From contig LDJB01000001.1 of the NCBI GenBank assembly GCA_001028815.1, positions 639,634-703,633 of the forward strand: a stretch of 64,000 nt of DNA. Reading direction: 5' to 3'. This DNA comes from Peptococcaceae bacterium 1109 (GTDB lineage Bacteria; Bacillota; Limnochordia; Darwinibacteriales; Darwinibacteriaceae). Under the pieces are notes generated by a model. The model did not search any database and had not been told where the DNA came from. It saw nothing but the letters and a program-made list of their open reading frames with translations. Numbering within the stretch: position 1 is the first letter of the stretch; each line of letters begins with the position of its first letter. Below, in pieces: positions 57,432 to 64,000 of the stretch. Both the position numbers and the translations under genes were made by a program.

Positions 57432-58769
57432 TTATTTCTTCCTGGAAAAGGCGGCGACAAAGAACCCATCGATGCGGTGGATGTGGGGCAAAAACAGGCG
57501 CATATGCGGCTCACTGCCTAGGGGTTCGGGGAACCACTCTGGCAAGGCCGCGGCTGAGAATTCCGGGTGTGTCTTGAGAAACCAATGGGCTATGCCTTCA
57601 CCCTCTTCCATGGTGATGGTACAGACGGAATAGACGAGCTTCCCGCCAGGTTTGACGAGCCTCGCAGCGCTTTCCATAATCTTCCGCTGAAGCTGGGCCA
57701 GGTCCTGAACCTCTTCTGGCCTGCGCCTCCAGCGGATGTCAGGGCGGTGGCCCAAGGTGCCAAGCCCAGAACACGGTGCATCCACCAAGATGCGGTCTCC
57801 AGGCGGGGCATCCAAGGGCTGAGAAGCGTCCCCCGGCACGGCCTTGATGATGCTAAACCCTTGCCGGCGGGCATTTTCTTCCACTTTCGCCAGGCGCTCT
57901 CCGCTGATATCCCACGCCCAGATTTCCCCTTGATCGTCCATCAGTTGGGCCATATGGGTGGCCTTGCCCCCTGGGGCACTGCACAGGTCGTGAATCACCT
58001 CTCCCGGCTGAGGGTTAACTGCATGGGCTACCAGGGCACTACCTTCGTCTTGGATGTAATAGGCGCCCTGATGGAACAGGGCGTCATCGACCCCGAGATG
58101 CCCGGGGAAAACGGTGATCACATCAGGGGCATAGCGGCCAGCTTGGACAGCTGCTCCCCGGGATTGGAAATGCTCCCTTACCTCTTCAACAGAACGGTTA
58201 CAGGTGTTTACCCGGAGTGTGGTTTGGGGCGGCGCGTTAAAGGCCTGGCACAGCTCTTCAGCACCGGTAAAGCCGAAGCGGGCGGCCCAGTCTGCTACCA
58301 TCCACTCTGGGAAAGAATAGCGCAGGGACAGGTAAGCTGTGGGGCGCGACGCTGGGTCAGGATACTGCACCCTGGCCTTACCCCTGAGAACCCCTCGGAG
58401 AATCCCGTTAACGAAGCCCTCTGCCCCCTTGCGGCCGAGCCTTCGGGCGCAGTTCACCGCTTCATGGACTGCAGCCCGGGCTGGGATGCGGTCGAGATAA
58501 AACAGCTGGTAAACCCCAACTCGCAGCACCTGGAGGATTTTCGGCTCAATATCCCTGAGCTTTCTGGAGCTGAACTGTTGGATGATGTGATCCAGGTTGA
58601 GTTTCATGCGCACAGTGCCGTACACCAGCTCGGTGAAGAGGCCCCGGTCTAAGGGAGAGAGGCTGGCTTGTTGGATAAAAGAATCGAGGATTTCGCCAAG
58701 GAAATCCCCTGATTCTTCAAACGTTTGCACCGCTAGCGCGGCTAAGAGGCGCGGATTCTGCTTTTCCAT
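57432..58769 (-). CDS. rsmB: 16S rRNA (cytosine967-C5)-methyltransferase RsmB
   Basis: DLCSAPGGKATHMAQLM; DAPCSGLGTLGHRPDIRWRR; N-terminal NusB-like domain. Confidence 0.95.
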   Translation of the reverse strand: MEKQNPRLLAALAVQTFEESGDFLGEILDSFIQQASLSPLDRGLFTELVYGTVRMKLNLDHIIQQFSSRKLRDIEPKILQVLRVGVYQLFYLDRIPARAAVHEAVNCARRLGRKGAEGFVNGILRGVLRGKARVQYPDPASRPTAYLSLRYSFPEWMVADWAARFGFTGAEELCQAFNAPPQTTLRVNTCNRSVEEVREHFQSRGAAVQAGRYAPDVITVFPGHLGVDDALFHQGAYYIQDEGSALVAHAVNPQPGEVIHDLCSAPGGKATHMAQLMDDQGEIWAWDISGERLAKVEENARRQGFSIIKAVPGDASQPLDAPPGDRILVDAPCSGLGTLGHRPDIRWRRRPEEVQDLAQLQRKIMESAARLVKPGGKLVYSVCTITMEEGEGIAHWFLKTHPEFSAAALPEWFPEPLGSEPHMRLFLPHIHRIDGFFVAAFSRKK

Positions 58770-58771
58770 GA

Positions 58772-59464
58772 CTAGCGCCTTCTTGAATTCCTCAGGATCA
58801 GCAAGCGGAAGAGCTGGCTGGCGGCCATGGCCGCTGCTGCAACGTAAGTTAAGGCTGCGGCACTCAGCACTGCCTTGGCGTGAGGCGCTTCATTGGGGGC
58901 AATGTAACCGCCGTTGGTCAACAGCGCGATTGCTCGCCGGGACGCATCAAACTCCACTGGCAAAGTGACAACCTGAAACGCCAGGGCAGCGATGAAGAAC
59001 CAGATCCCTACGAGCATCAAGACATCCCACTGGAACACAAAGCCCATGATAAACAAAGGAAAGGCCATCTGCGACCCAATGCTTGCGATGGGGAACAAGT
59101 TGTTCCTGATACCCAAGGGCACGTAGTTGCGCGCGTGCTGGATGGCATGGCCCGTCTCGTGGGCCGCCACTCCTAGCGCAGCCACGCTGGTACTGCCGTA
59201 CACGGGGGCAGAAAGGCGCAGTACTTTGCGGCGGGGATCGTAGTGGTCTGTGAGGTGCCCTCCCACTTGCTCAACGGCAACATCGTAGAGGCCGTTGCTG
59301 TCCAGAATCCTTCTGGCCACCTGGGCCCCTGTGAGGCCGCTGGATGAGGCCACCCTCAGGTAACGCTGAAAGGTGCTGCTCACCTTGCTTTGGGCATAGA
59401 GGGCGAAGATCAAGGCTGGAATGAGCAGTAAGTAGGTTGGATCATACCAAAAGAACATAACCAT
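58772..59464 (-). CDS. YugP family zinc metallopeptidase
   Basis: GVAAHETGHAIQHARNYVPLGIRNNL (HExxH-like). Confidence 0.93.
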   Translation of the reverse strand: MVMFFWYDPTYLLLIPALIFALYAQSKVSSTFQRYLRVASSSGLTGAQVARRILDSNGLYDVAVEQVGGHLTDHYDPRRKVLRLSAPVYGSTSVAALGVAAHETGHAIQHARNYVPLGIRNNLFPIASIGSQMAFPLFIMGFVFQWDVLMLVGIWFFIAALAFQVVTLPVEFDASRRAIALLTNGGYIAPNEAPHAKAVLSAAALTYVAAAAMAASQLFRLLILRNSRRR

Positions 59465-59474
59465 ACCTCCCTAG

Positions 59475-60398
59475 CTAATCCATAATGTTCTGGCCGGCTT
59501 TTAGGCGAAGGCCATTTGCGAGGTCTCGCCCGGAAATGACTTTCCGGCCCGGCCGCTGAACCTTTTCCAGTGCCAGTAAACCGCTGCCGCACCCCACCAC
59601 CAGGGCTGTTTCAGTGAGGCTCTCGATTTGCCCGGGGGGTGCCTGCCCCGGCAGGGGAACGGCTTCCCAGACTTTGATGCTTTCCCCCTGGATGTTTGTG
59701 TGGGCAGTGGGCCACGGATTCATGGCCCGCACTAAGCGGCTCAGTTTTTCCGCATCTTCTCTAAAGTCTAGATAGGCATCGTCTTTCGTCAGTTTGAAAG
59801 CGTACGTGGCCTGGCTGTGGTCCTGGGGGGTCCGGGGCGCGGTACCAGCGGCAATCTGCCGCACTGTCTCGGCTAAAAGATCGGCCCCTTTTACCATCAA
59901 GCGGTCGTGGAGCGTGCCCGCGGTATCTTCGGGCAAAATGGGCTCTTCCGCCTGGAGGATGATGTCCCCTGCATCCCACTCTGAGCTGAGGTACATGGTG
60001 GTTACACCTGTAACCCCATCCCCTTCAGCAATGGCTTTGTTGATGGGCGCAGCTCCCCTGTACTTGGGTAAGAGGGACGAGTGCAGGTTGATACACCCAA
60101 AGGGGGGCAGTTCGAGGAGAGTGTCGGGGATTTTCTGGCCGAAAGCCACCACTACGCACAAGTCTGGCCGGAGGTCTTGCATGAGCTTGATGAACTGCGG
60201 ATCTGCAACCCGCCGAGGCTGCAAAACGGGGATCCCCAGCCCTAAAGCAAGCTTCTTAACTGGGGACATGCCGATTTTCTGGCCTCTTCCTTGGGCTTTA
60301 TCTGGCTGGGTGACAACAGCCACCACGTGCTGCTGCTCCGCAAGGATCTCCAGGCTAGGTACGGCAAAGCTGGGCGTTCCCATAAAGACAATCCGCAT
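59475..60398 (-). CDS. fmt: Methionyl-tRNA formyltransferase
   Basis: MRIVFMGTPSFAVPSLEIL; LHSSLLPKYRGAAPINKAI. Confidence 0.97.
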   Translation of the reverse strand: MRIVFMGTPSFAVPSLEILAEQQHVVAVVTQPDKAQGRGQKIGMSPVKKLALGLGIPVLQPRRVADPQFIKLMQDLRPDLCVVVAFGQKIPDTLLELPPFGCINLHSSLLPKYRGAAPINKAIAEGDGVTGVTTMYLSSEWDAGDIILQAEEPILPEDTAGTLHDRLMVKGADLLAETVRQIAAGTAPRTPQDHSQATYAFKLTKDDAYLDFREDAEKLSRLVRAMNPWPTAHTNIQGESIKVWEAVPLPGQAPPGQIESLTETALVVGCGSGLLALEKVQRPGRKVISGRDLANGLRLKAGQNIMD

Positions 60399-60401
60399 GT
60401 A

Positions 60402-60890
60402 TTACTCACCCGCCTCTTGCTGCACTTCCTCCTGGGGAACCACATCGATCATGCGGTCTGTCATCAGCACTCCGTTCAGGTGATCGATTTCGTGCTGGAG
60501 CGCACGGGCCAAGAGGCCGTCGCCAGTGACCCTGATGGGCCTGCCCTTCTCGTCTAGGGCCTTCACAATCACGGAAGTGCTCCGCTTAACGTATGCCCGA
60601 AGGCCAGGGATGCTCAAGCACCCTTCCACATCGATCTCTTCCCCTTCGCTGTGGACAATTTCGGGGTTGATCAGGCAGATGGGCCCTTCCCCCACATCAA
60701 TGACGGCAATCTGCTTGCTCACACCGATCTGTGGTGCTGCAAGCCCGGCCCCATCGGCCACATACATGGTCTCCACCATATCCTTAATCAGTTTACGCAC
60801 TTTATTCGTGATCTGGGTAACGGGCTCTGCTTTTTGCCGCAGGACTTCCGCTCCCGGTTCATCTATTACCACGATTTTGTGTACAGCCAT
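60402..60890 (-). CDS. def: Peptide deformylase
   Basis: GAGLAAPQIGVSKQ; EGCLSIPG; LQHEIDHLNGVL. Confidence 0.97.
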   Translation of the reverse strand: MAVHKIVVIDEPGAEVLRQKAEPVTQITNKVRKLIKDMVETMYVADGAGLAAPQIGVSKQIAVIDVGEGPICLINPEIVHSEGEEIDVEGCLSIPGLRAYVKRSTSVIVKALDEKGRPIRVTGDGLLARALQHEIDHLNGVLMTDRMIDVVPQEEVQQEAGE

Positions 60891-60942
60891 TGATAGCCTC
60901 CATTCTATGACAAAGAAACGCCTTTACTTCATTATACCACAT

Positions 60943-63130
60943 TTATAGTAGAAACAGGGGGTCCACGTCAATGGCTACGTGTACATTATTACCAGGAACC
61001 GGCAAATTTGGCAGAAGATGGTGGACGTCCCCTTTCAACACGATCTGCCAGCGGTGCCGGCCCTTAATCTTCCCAATCGGTGCTGGCGCGGGGCCGTAGA
61101 GCTGGTCTTGGGTTACACCGTTGTCCTTGAGGAACTTCCCAATCTGTCGAATGTGCTTTTCCGCCGCGCCTTCAGGGCCTGTGCAAAGGATCCGCACCAG
61201 TTCGGCGAAGGGCGGATAGCCCATCTGGCGGCGGAAGGAGATCTCCTGGCGGAAGAAGCGCCTGTAGTCGTGTTCCTTGGCCGCTTGGATGGCAAAATGG
61301 GCAGGATCGTAGCACTGGATGATCACCCGCCCTGGCCTGTCTCCCCGCCCGGCCCTTCCTGCCACTTGGGTGAGGAGCTGGAAAGTGCGTTCCGAGGCCC
61401 GGATATCCGGGAGGTTAAGGCTTAAGTCCGCACTAAGTACTCCCACTAAGGTGACATTGGGGAAGTCCAGCCCTTTGGCCACCATCTGGGTGCCGATGAG
61501 GATATGGGTGCGGCCAGCGGCGAAACTCTTCAAAATGGCTCGGTGTGCCCCTTTACGGCGGGTCGTATCCGCGTCCATCCGCTTAATCTCCGCTTGGGGA
61601 AACATCTTTTTGAGGACTTCTTGTACTTGCTCTGTCCCTACTCCAAACTGCCTCAGGTAGCGCGATGCGCAGTTTGGGCACTTTTCAGGCAGTTCTTGCC
61701 TGGCAGTACAGTAGTGGCAGTGCATCTTGCCATCTGCCTTGTGGTAGGTCATGCTCACGCTGCAGTTCTCGCACTGCAGGACGTGGCCGCACTCCCTGCA
61801 CAGGACAAAAGCGGAAAAACCCCTGCGGTTCAGGAGGATAATGGCCTGCTCTTGCCTTTGCAGGACGTGCTGCAAGGCTTGGTGGAGGCTTCTGCTCAGC
61901 ATGCTGCGGTTCCCCGCCTCAAACTCTACCCGCATGTCCACCAGTTCTACCTTGGGAAGGGGGCGCTGTTCGACCCGTTCTGGCAGGGACACCAAACGGT
62001 ATGTTCCAGCGATCGCCCGGTGATAGCTCTCAACAGACGGTGTCGCGCTCCCCAGAACCACCAGGGCACCTGCGAGTTCTGCTCGCTTTTCCGCGACCGC
62101 GCGGGTATGGTAGCGAATGGAACCCTCGCTTTGCTTATATGTCCCTTCATGCTCCTCATCTATAACGATCAGCCCCAAGCGCTTGAGGGGAGCGAATACC
62201 GCGGAGCGGGCGCCGATGACTACCTCTGCTTCTCCCCGGAAGATGCGCCACCACTCATCGTGGCGTTCACCATCAGAGAGGCCGCTGTGAAGCACTGCGA
62301 TGCTCTCTCCGAAACGGCTGCCAAAGCGGCTCACCGTCTGAGGGGTTAAGGCGATCTCAGGCACCAGGACGAGGGCCTGCTTGCCCTGGTCCAATACGCG
62401 CTTGATGATCTGGAGGTAAACCTCGGTCTTGCCGCTGCCCGTGACTCCGTGCAGAAGCACAGGCCGGCCCTCTCCCGCCAGTTCAGCGAGGATATCTGCG
62501 CAAGCTTGGGTTTGGGCGGGGGTGAGGGCCGGGGCAGGAAAAGCGATCTCATCCCACTCTGCCCGGCGCTCCACCTGTTCGTGGGAGATGGCCACCACGC
62601 CGTTTTTTTTCCAGCGCCTGCAAGGCCTGGTAGCTTCCTCCAGCGCCTTTAACTAGCTCCGCAGCCTCCATGGGGCCTGAGGTTCGCAGCATCTCCACCA
62701 TGCGCCGCTGGGCTGTGGCCCTGGGGGAGAGCTCAGGGTTGGGAGAAAGGAGCCGGACAACTTGCTTAACCTTTACTCCCACCCTCTCCCTGCCGAAGCG
62801 GACGCCTGGGGGAAGCATGTACTGCAGGGCTTCGGAGAGAAGGCCGTGATAGGCGCCGCGCATCCATAGAGCAAGCTCCATGAGGCTGGGCAAGATGACT
62901 GGCTCAGAGTCCAGGACGCGCGCAATATCCCGGATTTTGTCCGGGGAAATGCTTGGGTTTTCAGTTAGGTTAATCACATATCCTTCTAGGCGCCGGGGGC
63001 CGAAGGGGACAAGCACCCTGTGCCCCACTTCTACGTTCAGGTGCGGGGGTATGCGGTATGTAAAGATGCGGTCAACTGCTTCCGCCTTCACATCCACAAT
63101 TACCCCAGCATACAGCTGCTTACTGCTCAA
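60943..63130 (-). CDS. priA: Primosomal protein N' (PriA), interrupted by a one-base frameshift in an A8 run (62603-62610); TTG start likely
   Basis: N-terminal ORF MSSKQLYAGVIVDVKAEAVDRIFTYRIPPHL; C-terminal ORF HGVTGSGKTEVYLQIIKRVL, CRECGHVLQCENCSVSMTYHKADGKMHCHYC, DEEHEGTYKQSE. Confidence 0.95.
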
Positions 63131-63192
63131 CTGCTCAGCTTCTCCTCCCAGTAAGACAAAAATACCTGTGGCGTTATGCCCACAGGCTTGTG

Positions 63193-63399
63193 TTACTTAA
63201 TACCTTCCTTGGTGTAAACCCACTTCACCTTGCCGCTGTTGATTTCCTCGAGGGCAATGGTTACAGGCTTTACAGATGCGTGGTCCACTAATGGTTGAGC
63301 TCCTTCCAGCAGTTGACGGGCACGTTTTGCAGCTGCTACAATCACTGTATAGCGGCTTGCACCCTGCATTTCCATATCTCCAGCGCTGATTACTCGCAT
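63193..63399 (-). CDS. rpoZ: DNA-directed RNA polymerase subunit omega
   Basis: SRYTVIVAAAKRARQLLEG...KPVTIALEEINSGKV; gmk-rpoZ-priA synteny. Confidence 0.93.
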   Translation of the reverse strand: MRVISAGDMEMQGASRYTVIVAAAKRARQLLEGAQPLVDHASVKPVTIALEEINSGKVKWVYTKEGIK

Positions 63400-63401
63400 A
63401 C

Positions 63402-64000
63402 CTATCCCCTTCCTTCCCAAAGTGATTGCAGTTCGGCCAGGTCAATTCGGCTCACTTTCGAACTCTCGCTTAAGATGATATTCCTGAGCTGTTCTGCTGC
63501 CCTGCTTAGCTCATCGTTGATAATAAAATAGTCGTAGTGCACTACGTGCTGCAGCTCTTCCCAGGACTTCTGCAAGCGCTTTGCGATTTCCCCTTGGGCG
63601 TCAGAACCCCTGAGTGTGAGGCGCTTCTCCAGTTCGGCCCTGGTTGGGGGCAAGAGAAACACAAAGACTGCTTCGGGCATCTTCTGCCGAATTTGACTGG
63701 CCCCTTGAATATCTATGTCCATAATGACAGTGTTGCCATTAGCGATTTGCTCCATTACGAAATCTTTAGGAGTCCCGTAGCGGTATCCCACAAACGTGGC
63801 ATATTCCAAGAGCTTATCTTGTTGGATGAGTTCATCAAATTCTTCTTCCGTGCGGAAGAAGTAATCTACGCCATCCACCTCTCCCTTGCGGGGCGGCCGG
63901 GTGGTAACACTCACAGAATATTTGAGATTAGGGATAGTGGGAAATACTGCGTTCATGACTGAGTTCTTGCCAGCACCGCTTGGCCCTGACAGTACTATCA
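63402..64000 (-). CDS. gmk: Guanylate kinase (partial, start beyond window end)
   Basis: IVLSGPSGAGKNSVMNAVFPTIPNLKYSVSVTTRPPRKGEVDGVDYFF. Confidence 0.96.
   Translation of the reverse strand, partial: IVLSGPSGAGKNSVMNAVFPTIPNLKYSVSVTTRPPRKGEVDGVDYFFRTEEEFDELIQQDKLLEYATFVGYRYGTPKDFVMEQIANGNTVIMDIDIQGASQIRQKMPEAVFVFLLPPTRAELEKRLTLRGSDAQGEIAKRLQKSWEELQHVVHYDYFIINDELSRAAEQLRNIILSESSKVSRIDLAELQSLWEGRG

Noticed and set aside
57567-58652. 361-aa + strand ORF antisense to rsmB
   Set aside because: Fully antisense to a conserved gene, no domain; spurious open frame.
61504-62349. 281-aa + strand ORF antisense to priA
   Set aside because: Fully antisense to the PriA helicase domain; spurious.

Overview
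The window reads as a chromosomal housekeeping region of a flagellated, probably endospore-forming Firmicute; spo0A, ylbJ, codY, fapR and a PASTA kinase support this. Almost all genes lie on the minus strand. The order is: fliF(partial)-fliE-flgC-flgB; codY-hslU-hslV-xerC-trmFO-topA-dprA; comM-like (+); two Lrp/AsnC regulators; dac; yraN; HD-GYP; rnhB-rbgA-lepB-rplS-trmD-rimM-khpA-rpsP-ffh-ylxM-ftsY-smc; sigma factor and S24-like regulator (divergent); rnc-fabF-acpP-fabG-fabD-fabH-plsX-fapR-rpmF-yceD; patatin; ylbJ (+); coaD-rsmD-recG; degV; yloV-yloU; rpmB (+); thiN-thiT with TPP riboswitch; a candidate structured ncRNA; rpe-rsgA-prkC-pbp-ftsW-prpC-FHA-rlmN; tRNA-Pro; Gfo/Idh oxidoreductase (+); spo0A; rsmB-yugP-fmt-def-priA-rpoZ-gmk(partial). 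I saw no mobile element, CRISPR array or rRNA. The most notable signals are: (1) a +1 frameshift in trmD at a CCC codon preceded by an SD-like AAGGA. It is most simply a sequence error, but it is in the one gene whose product suppresses +1 slippage at CCN codons. (2) Homopolymer frameshifts in smc (G6) and priA (A8). (3) An independently promoted and terminated ~210-nt RNA with a perfect closing stem (6S-like). (4) A 33-aa membrane microprotein, coupled by an ATGA overlap, where FhaB would sit in an actinobacterial-like kinase cluster. (5) A 23-bp operator-like palindrome between divergent sigma-factor and LexA/S24-like genes. (6) A tandem 0A-box-like motif in front of spo0A. Everything is from reading the sequence by eye; no homology search or folding program was run.
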